Origin: Exilibacterium tricleocarpae | GTDB lineage: Bacteria > Pseudomonadota > Gammaproteobacteria > Pseudomonadales > Cellvibrionaceae | Length of the DNA: 64,000 nucleotides | Direction: 5' to 3' | Assembly: GCF_007004655.1 (NCBI RefSeq) | Contig: NZ_ML660103.1 | Location: 84,669-148,668 of the forward strand | Shown: positions 1 to 8,974 of the stretch, one piece after another | How positions within the stretch are numbered: the first letter of the stretch is position 1 | Layout: each line of letters begins with the position of its first letter | Made by a program: the position numbers and the translations under genes | The notes under the pieces: model-generated | The model's database searches: none | What the model was told of the DNA's origin: nothing | The model's input: the letters and a program-made list of their open reading frames with translations, nothing else

Positions 1-717
1 ACCGGTGCCGATGGCGGTGGCGCCCAGGTTGATTTCCCGGCCCAGGACCGCGACTTCGTGCAGGCGACTGATATCTTCCTGCAAGGTGGTGCGGCAGGCG
101 TTGAATTCCTGGCCCAGGGTCATGGGCACGGCATCCTGCAACTGGGTGCGGCCGAGTTTCAGGACACCGGAAAATTCCTCGGCTTTTACCGCCAGCGTCT
201 CGCTGATACGTTCCAGTGCGGAAATCAGCTCCGGGCAGGATAGCTGAATGGCGAGTTTGATCGCTGTCGGGTAGACGTCGTTGGTGGACTGCGACAGGTT
301 GACGTGGTTGTTGGGGTGCAGTTTGTCATAGCTGCCGCGCTCGTGTCCCAGCAACTCCAGGGCGCGGTTGGCGATAACTTCATTGGCGTTCATATTGGTC
401 GAGGTACCGGCGCCGCCCTGCACCATATCCACGAGGAACTGGTCGTGCAGTTGGCCGTCGATAATATCGTCGCAGGCGGCACTGATGGCGTTTACCAGGT
501 CCGGCCCCAGGCCGCCCAGTTCGCCGTTGGCCTGGCAGCAGGCTTTTTTGACCATCGCCAGCGCCACCACCAGACGCGGGTAATGGTGGAGGGGCACGCC
601 GGTAAGCTGGAAATTGTCCCGCGCCCGCAGGGTTTGAATACCGTAGTAGGCATCGGCGTCCACGGTTTTGCTGCCGAGGCTGTCATGTTCGAGTCGGGTA
701 GATACCGCGTTTTCCAT
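1..717 (-). CDS. aspA: Aspartate ammonia-lyase, N-terminal part (runs off the window)
   Basis: This gene enters from the left edge, so only the first 239 codons are visible. Members of the family convert L-aspartate to fumarate and ammonia in the cytosol. The opening residues, the stretch VDADAYYGIQTLRA, the QGGAGTSTNMNANEV block, the HVNLSQSTNDVYPTAIK block and GRTQLQDAVPMTLGQEF closely follow AspA of the aspartase/fumarase superfamily. The ATG at 717 is preceded by only a weak ribosome site. Fumarase C is the nearest alternative, but the VDADAYYG and GRTQLQDAVPMTLGQE wording fits aspartase better. The catalytic GSS loop lies outside the window. Confidence 0.9.
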   Translation of the reverse strand, partial: MENAVSTRLEHDSLGSKTVDADAYYGIQTLRARDNFQLTGVPLHHYPRLVVALAMVKKACCQANGELGGLGPDLVNAISAACDDIIDGQLHDQFLVDMVQGGAGTSTNMNANEVIANRALELLGHERGSYDKLHPNNHVNLSQSTNDVYPTAIKLAIQLSCPELISALERISETLAVKAEEFSGVLKLGRTQLQDAVPMTLGQEFNACRTTLQEDISRLHEVAVLGREINLGATAIGTG

Positions 718-765
718 TTTCTTGGTTATCTCATCTGGTTACATCAAGGCCGTGCTGCGCGGGCG

Positions 766-771
766 ATTCTA
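766..771 (-). promoter_or_regulatory. Candidate extended -10 promoter of aspA
   Basis: On the minus strand the sequence reads TGC then TAGAAT, an extended -10 match about 49 nt upstream of the aspA start. I see no good -35 at standard spacing. This is inference from consensus only. Confidence 0.35.
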
Positions 772-912
772 GCACAATGGAGATCGACTGCGGGGTATCA
801 ATCCCCTTGACTTAAATTTTGTTATGAAAATAGGTAAACTGTCAGCCCGGGGTTCTTAAAAGTACCTAGACTTGAAGTTAATTGGCTGGATATCGTGGTT
901 AGCCACGGAACT

Positions 913-1074
913 TTAAGCTAGTGCGTGCTAATTCGCCGGTCTGGCTCTGGAGCGGGCTTTCAGAAACACGCCGTAGACCCATCCATGGGGGCTCGCCTAA
1001 AGCGCCTACTTTTGGTCACGACAGCATCCCTGCTGTCGAGAGTTTCTGAAAGCCCGCTCCAGAGCCAGACCTAC
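913..1074 (+). repeat. Dispersed palindromic element, copy A
   Basis: Two 30-nt arms at 938-967 and 1042-1071 are perfect reverse complements around a 74-nt loop. The loop holds an inner hairpin at 1019-1038 (CGACAGCATCCCTGCTGTCG). A tail at 913-937 is shared with the other copies. Copies B, C and D have the same arm ends (GGTCTG outside, TTCAGAAAC or TTCAAAAAC inside) but different middles. It lies between the divergent aspA and ilvB-like genes. Confidence 0.85.
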
Positions 1075-1092
1075 CCCGCGGTGTTCTTAACT

Positions 1093-1124
1093 GGTGCTTT
1101 GACCGGAAAGTATTTTCACTTCGG
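1093..1124 (+). repeat. 32-nt repeat shared with 46858-46889
   Basis: This stretch, ending in TATTTTCACTTCGG, matches 46858-46889 at 29 of 32 positions in the same orientation. In both places it lies close to a palindromic element. Confidence 0.7.
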
Positions 1125-1133
1125 TGGCACTGA

Positions 1134-1245
1134 GGTCTCGAGCCGGGCCTAGCCCTTCGGGACCTTCGCCCGCAGGGATGCTGGCGTAGAGCCTACAAGG
1201 ATGTATGCACGGCGTGTCCCGAAGGGCGAAGCCCCGCGCGAGACC
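1134..1245 (+). repeat. Variant palindromic element E
   Basis: The ends GGTCTCG (1134-1140) and CGAGACC (1239-1245) are reverse complements. Inside them, TAGCCCTTCGGGA pairs with TCCCGAAGGGC. The core words CGCAGGGATGCTGGCG and CAAGGATGTATGCACGGCGTG resemble the reversed loop of copies A-D, so this looks like a relative with different, less perfect arms. Confidence 0.6.
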
Positions 1246-1401
1246 CGGTCGGCGAAGGCCGCCAAAACCCGTTAATTAGGTGAAAACCTTTAATTTGTAA
1301 GTACTAGAACCAAAGCGACAAACACCGGTGGCGCAACGGCTCCCTAACCCTGCCGCCTGAGTACGATCCATACAATCCGAAAACACAGGAGCGCAATCTA
1401 T

Positions 1402-3249
1402 ATGTCCGTCGATAATGTCACCTATGGCGATACCTCTACCGTTACCGGAGGATTGCTGTCTGAAATCCGCGAGGACCAACAGGCCGGTGCACTCAAGGGG
1501 GCTCAATTGCTGGCTAAATGCCTGCGGGAAGAGGGCGTCGAGCTGTTGTTTGGTTATCCGGGCGGCGCCAACCTGGAGATTTTCGATGTCCTGCGCCAAT
1601 ACGATATCCGCTGCATCCGCGTCGAGCACGAGCAGGGGGCGGTGCATGCGGCCCAGGGCTATGCCAGGGCCACCGGCCGGGTTGGCGTTTGTCTGGCCAC
1701 CTCCGGTCCCGGCGCCACCAACCTGGTGACCGGTATCGCCGACGCCAACAGCGATTCGACCCCGATCGTCGCCATCACCGGCAATGTGCCCAGTGGGCTG
1801 CTCGGCAAAAACGCGTTCCAGGAAGTGGATATCGTCGGTATCACACAACCCATCACCAAGCGCAGTTACCTGGTGGACCGGGTGCGGCGGATTCCGGAAG
1901 TGGTGCGCGAAGCGTTTGCCCTGGCCGGCGGCAACCGGCCCGGGCCGGTGTTGATCGATATCCCCAAAGATATTCAACAACACTATCCCAGGGACCCCGA
2001 GGGCAACTATCGCCCGCCGCGTATTCCCGCCGTTATCGAGGCGCCGGAGACGGTGGTGGCGGGGCTCACCGATACGCAACTGCAGGAGTGCGTGCGGCTG
2101 ATCGCCGAGGCCCGCAGACCGGTGATTTATGCGGGCGGCGGCATTGTCAGCGCCGGTGTCGAGACGGCGTTGCTGGCGCTGGCCGAAAAGTTGGACTGCC
2201 CGGTGACCAACACCCTGATGGGTATCGGCTGTTTTCCTCCCGATCACGAACTGGCCCTGCATGTGTTGGGTATGCACGGCAGTAAGTACGCCAACACGGC
2301 CATCAATGAGGCCGACCTGGTGCTGGCCCTGGGTGTGCGCTTTGACGATCGGGTGACGGGCAAGGTCAGCGAATTTATCAAACACGGAAAAATTATTCAT
2401 ATCGATGTCGACCGCGACGAGTTGAACAAAAACAAGACGGTGACACTGCCGATTTGTGCGGACCTGGCCGTCGCCCTGGAACAACTGGTGCAGGCGGTGA
2501 ATCCGGGTGATTTTGCCGAGTGGCGCCGCTATCTCGACCAGTTGCAACAAAGCTATCCGTTCAGCTATAGCGGCGGCACCGGACTCAGGCCGCAGTTTGC
2601 CATCGAAACCCTCAGCGATATGACCGCCGGCGAGGCCGTCGTCAGTCTCGGTGTCGGCCAACACCAGATGTGGGCGATGCAGTACTACCGGGCCTGTCGC
2701 ACCCGCTCGTTTCTCAGCAGTTCGGGCTTCGGCACCATGGGCTATGGCCTGCCGGCGGCCATGGGCGCGAAAATGGGATGCCCGCAACGGCAGGTCATTG
2801 ATATCGATGGCGACGGCAGTCTCAATATGACCATCCACGAACTCAGCACCTGTCATCGCTACGGTATCGGGGTCAAGGTGGTGGTGATCAATAACCAGTG
2901 GCTGGGTATGGTGCGCCAGTGGCAGGACATGATCTACGAGGGCCACCGCGCCCACTCGGCGTTGTCGGCGCCTGACCCGGCGCCGCGCGCCGCTGTCTAC
3001 CCGGACTTTGTCACCATTGCCGCCGGCTACGGCGTCAAGGCCGAGCGGGTGACCGAGACCGGCGAGTTGGTGGCCGCCTTTGAGCGCATGCTGGCCGACC
3101 CCGATGAACCCTACCTGGTGGATATCGTGGTGGAGAGAGAGGAAAACGTGTTTCCCATGATACCCGCCGGTGCCACCTACAAAGACATCATCATGAGCGC
3201 CGAGGATTTGGCACGCGTGGGTAAAGATGAGCAGGGTGCTAATATTTAG
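1402..3249 (+). CDS. ilvB: Acetolactate synthase, catalytic (large) subunit type
   Basis: A 615-residue thiamine-diphosphate enzyme of the acetolactate synthase family. These enzymes join two pyruvates, or pyruvate and 2-oxobutyrate, in branched-chain amino acid synthesis. Visible marks are the N-terminal GYPGGANLEIFDVL and VEHEQGAVHAAQGYARATG (the catalytic glutamate region), LATSGPGATNLVTG, the central domain (VIYAGGG, LGVRFDDRVTG) and the C-terminal TPP site, which starts GDGSLNMT and ends NNQWLGMVRQWQ. An N-terminal extension of about 30 residues precedes the fold. The ATG follows a CAGGA ribosome site at 1386. No ilvN regulatory subunit gene lies beside it, so it may act alone or with a distant partner. 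Confidence 0.88.
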   Translation: MSVDNVTYGDTSTVTGGLLSEIREDQQAGALKGAQLLAKCLREEGVELLFGYPGGANLEIFDVLRQYDIRCIRVEHEQGAVHAAQGYARATGRVGVCLATSGPGATNLVTGIADANSDSTPIVAITGNVPSGLLGKNAFQEVDIVGITQPITKRSYLVDRVRRIPEVVREAFALAGGNRPGPVLIDIPKDIQQHYPRDPEGNYRPPRIPAVIEAPETVVAGLTDTQLQECVRLIAEARRPVIYAGGGIVSAGVETALLALAEKLDCPVTNTLMGIGCFPPDHELALHVLGMHGSKYANTAINEADLVLALGVRFDDRVTGKVSEFIKHGKIIHIDVDRDELNKNKTVTLPICADLAVALEQLVQAVNPGDFAEWRRYLDQLQQSYPFSYSGGTGLRPQFAIETLSDMTAGEAVVSLGVGQHQMWAMQYYRACRTRSFLSSSGFGTMGYGLPAAMGAKMGCPQRQVIDIDGDGSLNMTIHELSTCHRYGIGVKVVVINNQWLGMVRQWQDMIYEGHRAHSALSAPDPAPRAAVYPDFVTIAAGYGVKAERVTETGELVAAFERMLADPDEPYLVDIVVEREENVFPMIPAGATYKDIIMSAEDLARVGKDEQGANI

Positions 3250-3293
3250 CATCCTGTCAGGCAGATTATTGTGCCTAACTCGGTTGGGTTGTT

Positions 3294-3308
3294 GGGGCTC
3301 CCAGCCCC
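3294..3308. terminator. Possible hairpin between convergent genes
   Basis: GGGGCT and AGCCCC form a 6-bp stem with a 3-nt loop in the 75-nt gap between the convergent ilvB-like and kinase genes. No T-run follows on either strand, so a terminator role is only a guess. Confidence 0.25.
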
Positions 3309-3324
3309 TCACCTCTGACCACTT

Positions 3325-4629
3325 TTACGGCAACGCAATTCTCACCGTTAAACCACCGCCGGGGCTGTTGTGCAGCGACAGCCTGCCGTCGTGGGCCTCG
3401 ATAATTTCCTGGCACAGCGCCAACCCTAAGCCGGAACCCGAGGGTTTGGTCGAGTAAAACGGCACCAGGGCGCTCTCCATTACGGTCGATGACATGCCCG
3501 GCCCGCCATCGGAGACTTCCAGCACGGTGTGCTGCTGCTGGCGCGCAACGGCAAGGCCGATAGCCCCGGGCGGCGAACCCGACTCGTGGGCGTTTTTCAA
3601 CAGGTTGACCACTACCTGCTGCAACTGCGAGACATCGACCTCCAAGGGCCAATCCGGCACCGGTGTACTCAGCGTAAAGCTGTATTGATCTTTGAGGCTG
3701 CGAATCCAAATGTCCCAGTCAATTGGGGATTTCTGCGGCAGCGGCAAACGCGCGAAACCGGCATAACGTTGAATAAAGTGGTGCAGGTGTTTGACGTTTT
3801 CCTCAATGCGCTCAAGTACGCCCTTCAACTGCTCGATCTTGCCCGTGTCGGCCAGCACTTTCGAGGAATGGGTCATGGAGGAGATCGGGGCCAGCGAGTT
3901 GTTGAGTTCGTGGCTGATAACCCGGATGACTTTTTTCCAGGTGGCGATTTCCTGGCGGTTAATCTGGCGGGTCAGGTCTTTGAACAGGTGCAGGTAGTGG
4001 TGCCGGGTGTGGAGGGTAAAGCGTCCGGTCGAATAGTGATAGGTGGTTTTGCCCTGCTCGCTGTCGAGCTGAAACAGGGTTTCGCGGTTGTCGTCCACCG
4101 CTTTGGTAAAAGCCTCGGGCAACTGTGCCGCGAGTGCCGGGAAGTGATTGCCCTCCAGCGGGCGGTGTTGCTTAACCAGTTTGCGGGCCGCCAGATTGGC
4201 GTAGACAATCACTCCGTGGTCATCGGTCAGCACGACGGCTATGGGCGAGTTCTGCATAACCTTATCGAGCAACAACTCTCGCTGGTAAATACTCTGGCGT
4301 TCGTTGCGCAGTTGGTCGAACACCTGGTTGAACAGCCGCGCCATGCGCTGTATTTCCGGCATTTGCGGGGTGGCGATGGAGACGCTGAAGTTTTGGTCTT
4401 TGAGGTTGAACAGGGCTATTTCCAGACTGGTAAGGTCCCGGGTGATCACCCGTCCCATCCAAATGGCGGCGCCCAGGGCGACGGCGAGCACTGCGATAAA
4501 CGCCACCGGCAACAGCGCCGGGCGCCCGGCAAAGTAAGTCAACAGAATAAACGCCAGCAGGCTGGTGCCGAGCGTGATGACCGTCGCGAATACCACCAGG
4601 CGGGAGACAAAACTTTTTGTAATTGTCAT
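3325..4629 (-). CDS. NtrY-like sensor histidine kinase
   Basis: A 434-residue membrane sensor kinase. Two N-terminal membrane segments (about 10-33 and 40-60) are followed by a HAMP-like linker, a PAS domain (about 120-215, SPIAVVLTDDHGVIVYANLAA) and the catalytic core. The phosphoacceptor is His240 in ISHELNNS. The N box reads NLLKNAHES, and the ATP-lid motifs are DGGPGM and SGSGLGLAL. It starts 3 nt after the response regulator stop codon, so the two form one transcription unit and very likely a phosphorelay pair. The neighbouring ABC exporter is the probable target. The signal sensed cannot be read from the sequence. Confidence 0.9.
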   Translation of the reverse strand: MTITKSFVSRLVVFATVITLGTSLLAFILLTYFAGRPALLPVAFIAVLAVALGAAIWMGRVITRDLTSLEIALFNLKDQNFSVSIATPQMPEIQRMARLFNQVFDQLRNERQSIYQRELLLDKVMQNSPIAVVLTDDHGVIVYANLAARKLVKQHRPLEGNHFPALAAQLPEAFTKAVDDNRETLFQLDSEQGKTTYHYSTGRFTLHTRHHYLHLFKDLTRQINRQEIATWKKVIRVISHELNNSLAPISSMTHSSKVLADTGKIEQLKGVLERIEENVKHLHHFIQRYAGFARLPLPQKSPIDWDIWIRSLKDQYSFTLSTPVPDWPLEVDVSQLQQVVVNLLKNAHESGSPPGAIGLAVARQQQHTVLEVSDGGPGMSSTVMESALVPFYSTKPSGSGLGLALCQEIIEAHDGRLSLHNSPGGGLTVRIALP

Positions 4630-4632
4630 GCT

Positions 4633-5985
4633 TCAGGTTTTCTTTTCCAGGCGCCGGTACAGGGCCTGGCGGCTGATGCCCAGTTGGCGCGCGGCCCTGG
4701 CGACCACACCGTCGTGGGCGTCCAGCACCTGCTGGATATACTCAAACGACAGGTCGCCCGCGCGAATGTCTCCGCCGCCGTCGCCGGGATCAGCATCGAT
4801 CAAGCCGAAATCGGCAGCCTGCAACAGCGGCTGTTTGGCGAGCAGACAGGCCCGCTGCACGCTATTGTACAGTTCCCTGACGTTGCCCGGCCAGTTGTGC
4901 CGGCGCAGTGCCGCTGTCGCCCGGGTGGAAAGGCGGTAGTCCTTATCGGTGTCGAGGGCGGCGATAAACCGTTCCGCCAGCGGCAAAATATCCTCCCGCC
5001 GCTCGCTCAGCGGCGGCACCTTTAACTCCACTACGTTGAGGCGATAGTACAAGTCCTGGCGGAAGCGGCCGGCCGCGATAGCCGCGTCCAGATCCTCGTT
5101 GGTGGCGGTGATCACCCGCACGTCCACCCGCTGGGTCACCGAACTGCCGATACGCTCGAATTCGCCGCTCTGGAGCACCCGCAGCAATTTGTGCTGGCCC
5201 GCCAAAGGCAGGTTGCCGATTTCGTCCAAAAACAGCGTGCCCCCGTCGGCGGCCTCAAAGCGACCGATACGACGTTTGTCGCTGCCGGTAAAGGCGCCTT
5301 TTTCAGCGCCGAACAACTCCGCCTCGAGCAGATCGGCGGGCAGGGCACCGGCATTGACGCGGATAAAAGGCCCCTGGGCGCGGCGCGAATTGGCCTGTAC
5401 GATTTCGGCGATTTTTTCTTTGCCGGCGCCGTTGGGGCCGGTGATCAGTATCGGCACTTCCGCCGGTGCCACCTGGATCGCCATATCCACCAGCCGGTGC
5501 ATCAACGGGCTGGCAAAGGTGGTGCCGCACAGGTCGTGCTGCGCTTCCAGTTCCGAGCGCATCTGGTCGTGCACCGACTCTTTCTCGCGCAGGCGGCGGT
5601 TTTCCTGCTGCAACTCGGTAATTTCCAACAGGTTGGCGATGCTGACCAGCAGTTTGCCGTCCTCCCAGGGTTTGCCGATATAGTCGGCGGCACCGGCTTT
5701 GACCAGCTCCACTGCCATGCCCAGGTTGGTCCAGGCGGTCATCAGGATAATCGGCAGGTCCGGGTTGACGGTACGCAACTGGTAAAACAGTGCCTGGCCA
5801 TCCTCGCCGGAGGTGGTGTCGGCGTGGAAGTTCATATCCTGGATAACCAGCCGGATATCCTCCCGGGCCACGACTTCCAGGGCTTCCTGCGGGCTGGCCG
5901 CGCTGAGGGTGTCGTAGTGATGGATACTGAGCAGTAGTGCCAGTGCTTCGCAAACTGCGGGGTTGTCGTCGACGATTAAAATCAC
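4633..5985 (-). CDS. Sigma-54-dependent response regulator
   Basis: A 450-residue NtrC-family activator in three parts. The receiver is at residues 1-115, with acidic Asp6-Asp7 and the phosphorylated Asp50 in LVIQDMNF. The AAA+ domain is at about 155-390, with Walker A GPNGAGKE at 183-190, the sigma-54 contact loop GAFTGSD at 230 and Walker B LFLDEI at 251. The C-terminal Fis-type helix-turn-helix reads ARQLGISRQALYRRL. GPNGAGKE departs from the usual GESGTGKE but keeps Gly-Lys. Its likely target is the sigma-54 promoter at 11035-11051. It is separated from the exporter genes by 398 nt containing palindromic copy B. Confidence 0.93.
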   Translation of the reverse strand: MILIVDDNPAVCEALALLLSIHHYDTLSAASPQEALEVVAREDIRLVIQDMNFHADTTSGEDGQALFYQLRTVNPDLPIILMTAWTNLGMAVELVKAGAADYIGKPWEDGKLLVSIANLLEITELQQENRRLREKESVHDQMRSELEAQHDLCGTTFASPLMHRLVDMAIQVAPAEVPILITGPNGAGKEKIAEIVQANSRRAQGPFIRVNAGALPADLLEAELFGAEKGAFTGSDKRRIGRFEAADGGTLFLDEIGNLPLAGQHKLLRVLQSGEFERIGSSVTQRVDVRVITATNEDLDAAIAAGRFRQDLYYRLNVVELKVPPLSERREDILPLAERFIAALDTDKDYRLSTRATAALRRHNWPGNVRELYNSVQRACLLAKQPLLQAADFGLIDADPGDGGGDIRAGDLSFEYIQQVLDAHDGVVARAARQLGISRQALYRRLEKKT

Positions 5986-6383
5986 AACGCCGGGCCTGTC
6001 GTACAGTGAGTATTCAAAACCGATTCCTTAACTCTGCATTATTTAATCGACCCCGACGCTACCTTTACCGAACTCGGTTAAAAATACCGGGGGTAGGTCT
6101 GCCTCTGGGTGGCGCTTTCAAAAACTCTCGACAGCAGGGATGCTGTCGGGAAGTCCCCAAGGATGGGTTCATCGAGGGGACGCCTAGTCCGTGTTTTTGA
6201 AAGCGCCACCCAGAGGCAGACCGGTTGATTGGCACCTTTTTGCTAAAGTACCACCACCACCAAAAGAGCACCGGGGTGAGAGTCATTGCCTCATTGCCCT
6301 ATCGCCGCTCACTATCGGTCAAACACAAAACCCGGCTGCAGTACCTTATCACCAGCGACCGGACCTGTCAGTTGTCACCCGCT
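5986..6383. other. Gap between exporter and regulator genes
   Basis: This 398-nt stretch holds palindromic copy B at 6093-6248. I see no convincing gene in it. It separates the last permease gene from the response regulator, both on the minus strand, so the regulatory pair may have its own promoter here. I could not identify one. Confidence 0.5.
6093..6248 (-). repeat. Dispersed palindromic element, copy B
   Basis: Arms at 6096-6125 and 6193-6222 are perfect 30-nt reverse complements around a 67-nt loop. The loop, read on the minus strand, contains the same CGACAGCATCCCTGCTGTCG hairpin and ATGAACCCATCC word as the other copies. The shared tail lies at 6223-6248, so the copy is inverted relative to A and C. 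Confidence 0.85.
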
Positions 6384-7607
6384 CTATACCGTACGGGTCG
6401 CCACGGCTGGCGATACGGTTGAAGCGCGCAGTGCCGGAAAGTAAGACGCCGACTGCCCGATCAGCAGTAGCAGCACCACGGTTGCCGCCACATACTCCAG
6501 GCCGATACGCGGCAGCTCGTAGCTCTGCATGAGGTACTGATTCAGAGCGATCGCCAGGGCGCAGCCGAGCGCGGCGCCGGCGCCGCTGATAAGACCGTTC
6601 TCCAGCAGGAAGTAGCCGAGAATGTCCACCTTCCTGGCGCCCAGCGCCCGCCGCGTGCCGATTTGTTTCTGGCGTCTGGCGACGGTGAAACTCACCAGTC
6701 CCGCGGTACCCAGGCCGGTGATCACCACCAGCAGGACGATAACGCATATCAATATAACCAGCATAGCCTGGTCGTCGGCATAGATCCTGTCGCGCATCTC
6801 CTTGACGGTGTGAATGCGGGAGATAACCCGGCGGTCGTTCAGCTTCAACAGATCGCGCTCCAGATTCTGTTTTAGTGCGGGAATGGCGTCGGACTCGGCC
6901 CGGATCACCAGGCGGGAAAAGAAGTCGTGGTTGTAGACCGGCAACAACCCGGCCATCTCTGCTTCCTCCTCCGAGCCGTGGACCCAATAGCTCTGCAGGC
7001 GTTCGACAATACCGATAATCGTATGGGGCTTCTCAGCCACGTACAGCGTTTTGCCCAGGGCGTCGCCGGCCGGAAAATACTTGTCTGCAGTGGCTTTGGA
7101 CAGAATAATCAACTGTGATTTGATGGTACCGCCGAAGGTGTTGCCAAGAATTTCCTCCACCCGAAAGTCTCTACCCTCGAGCAGGTTCAGGCCGAGCGTA
7201 TCGAGCAATCGATAGCCGCCGTTATAGATGGCAGCGCTGTAGGGGCAGCCCTCCTCACCCCGGGAGTCGGCCGTATAGCAGATAGTCGAGGTGCTGCCCC
7301 CCTGGGCGAGTGGCAGGGAGTTGGTGTGGGTGGCGTTCATGACGCCCGGTTGCTGTAGAAGAAAATCGAGGTCGCGCCGCGCCTGTGCAGCGTAATCGAT
7401 GTTCTTGCCGAAATACATCACCCGCGCCGTCAGAATTTGCTCCTCCGGCATGCCGGTCGGCCGCGCCATTTTATCGACGCGCTCTTTAATGATAAAGATC
7501 GAGTTGCTGACGATGGCCAGTGTCAGCGCGATCTGTAAACTAATGAGAACGGCACCGGCGGGGCTGCGCAGTACACTGCGAAAAATAGGTGCAATAGCCA
7601 TGGTCAT
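6384..7607 (-). CDS. ABC transporter permease, MacB/FtsX type (second)
   Basis: A 407-residue inner-membrane permease with one N-terminal membrane helix (about 15-38), a large periplasmic domain (to about 280) and three C-terminal helices in the FtsX pattern (VSFTVARRQKQIGTRRALGARKVDIL and following). MacB-type permeases couple ATP hydrolysis to movement of periplasmic substrates through a fusion protein. The start lies 5 nt after the stop of the first permease, so the two were probably made as a pair and form a heterodimer. The substrate is unknown; antimicrobial peptide or lipid-like cargo is typical of the family. Confidence 0.85.
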   Translation of the reverse strand: MTMAIAPIFRSVLRSPAGAVLISLQIALTLAIVSNSIFIIKERVDKMARPTGMPEEQILTARVMYFGKNIDYAAQARRDLDFLLQQPGVMNATHTNSLPLAQGGSTSTICYTADSRGEEGCPYSAAIYNGGYRLLDTLGLNLLEGRDFRVEEILGNTFGGTIKSQLIILSKATADKYFPAGDALGKTLYVAEKPHTIIGIVERLQSYWVHGSEEEAEMAGLLPVYNHDFFSRLVIRAESDAIPALKQNLERDLLKLNDRRVISRIHTVKEMRDRIYADDQAMLVILICVIVLLVVITGLGTAGLVSFTVARRQKQIGTRRALGARKVDILGYFLLENGLISGAGAALGCALAIALNQYLMQSYELPRIGLEYVAATVVLLLLIGQSASYFPALRASTVSPAVATRTV

Positions 7608-7611
7608 CTCC

Positions 7612-8934
7612 TTACTGGGCTTTTAAAAATAGCGAGGGTTGGGCAGCGCAGACTCGATACGCCGGATAGGTGCCGGCGATCAGGCTCGAGGCCAGCGAAA
7701 TGGCCACCGCCGCTGCCACCATGGTGGCATCGAGGTAGGCGATGGTGGCGTACTGTGTGTACAGGCTGCGAATGCCCCACAGCCCCACCATGCTCAACAG
7801 CAAACCGGCACCGCCGCCCAGTAGACCGAGCAAACTGACCTCTGTGATGTATTGTTGGAATATCTGCAGTTTGCTGGCCCCGAGCGCACGGCGCACACCG
7901 GTTTCGTTCATGCGGCGCAGAAACCTGGCCAGCAACAGGCCCACGGTGTTGACCAGGCAGACCAGCAGGAACATAAAGCTCAAACCCACCATGACCCGGT
8001 TGTCGTCTTTGATAACGCGGTTATAGGTGAGCCACTGCTGGACATCGCGAATATGACCGCGTGCCTGGCCGTTTTGAAAACGGCCCAGTTGCTGTTGTTG
8101 ATCGACATAGCCTGCCAGGTAGTCCCGATAGGCGGCAACCGCCTGCGCGTCCGGCAGCTCCACCCAGTAGACCTGCCAGACAAACTCGGTCTGCAACAGG
8201 TCGGCAAACTCGTTGACCGGCTCGGCAGCCCACCCCGAAATATTGCCGTTCGGAAACGATTCCAGTTGCGGTGCCAGGGAGTAGGGAATAAACACCGAGT
8301 CGGGCGTGATCGGATAGGCGCCACTGGTGAGATCGTAGTAGCGCGGCAGCGGATTCGAGTCTTCTGTGATACCCACGACCCGGTATTCCGTTTCATTCAT
8401 CAAGAGTATCTTGCCGACGTTGTTGCCACCGCCGAAGGCGTATTCGTTGACCGACTGATTGATCACGGCAACCCGCGCGGTATCCAGGTCTATGGTCTTA
8501 TCCCAGGGGCCCCCGTAAACAAAATTGACGCCGAACATCTCGAAAAAATCCCGGTCGGCTACCCGCACAACAAAATCGGCCGACGGCGGCATGTCCTGGC
8601 GGTGGCTCTCGAGCGTGAGAGCCATCCTGAACATCGGGGTCTGGCGCAGGGGAATGGTGCTTTCCCGCAGGTTCATGGCGTCCCGGTGGGTTACCTGTAT
8701 CGGCAGCCCGTCCTCCTCACCCCAGGTTTCCATGTCATTGCCGTAGGCCGCCAGCTGTACGGCAAACAGCCGGCCGCTTTTTTCCTCCGCCGGGTTGTAG
8801 GCCATGGCGTGATGCAGCGCCAACATGGTCACGGAAACCGCAATTCCCAGGGCCATGGCCATCAGGATAAGCAGGGTCAGTACGGGGGTTTCACCCAGGC
8901 GTTTTAGACCCAGTTTTATGTAGTAACTTAGCAT
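7612..8934 (-). CDS. ABC transporter permease, MacB/FtsX type (first)
   Basis: A 440-residue permease with the same plan as its neighbour: an N-terminal helix (about 17-40, VLTLLILMAMALGIAVSVTMLAL), a periplasmic domain, then three helices beginning VGLSFMFLLVCLVNTVGLLLA. The conserved FtsX word ETGVRRALGASKLQIF is present. It carries no fused ATPase, unlike true MacB; the ATPase is the separate gene at 8975-9673, 40 nt upstream in transcription order. Two different permeases suggest an asymmetric channel. Confidence 0.85.
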   Translation of the reverse strand: MLSYYIKLGLKRLGETPVLTLLILMAMALGIAVSVTMLALHHAMAYNPAEEKSGRLFAVQLAAYGNDMETWGEEDGLPIQVTHRDAMNLRESTIPLRQTPMFRMALTLESHRQDMPPSADFVVRVADRDFFEMFGVNFVYGGPWDKTIDLDTARVAVINQSVNEYAFGGGNNVGKILLMNETEYRVVGITEDSNPLPRYYDLTSGAYPITPDSVFIPYSLAPQLESFPNGNISGWAAEPVNEFADLLQTEFVWQVYWVELPDAQAVAAYRDYLAGYVDQQQQLGRFQNGQARGHIRDVQQWLTYNRVIKDDNRVMVGLSFMFLLVCLVNTVGLLLARFLRRMNETGVRRALGASKLQIFQQYITEVSLLGLLGGGAGLLLSMVGLWGIRSLYTQYATIAYLDATMVAAAVAISLASSLIAGTYPAYRVCAAQPSLFLKAQ

Positions 8935-8974
8935 GGTAGTGTTTCCCGTTACGCAGTCTGGTGGATGGATGCCG

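Noticed and set aside
938..1071. Element A as a simple rho-independent terminator
   Set aside because: It lies between divergent genes where none is needed, has no T-run, and has 30-nt arms with a conserved inner hairpin, unlike terminators.
1276..3312. Long open frame (678 codons) on the strand opposite the acetolactate synthase gene
   Set aside because: It is the antisense shadow of a strongly conserved gene in GC-rich DNA. Its protein is His/Gly/Arg-rich with no motif, and it has no ribosome site.
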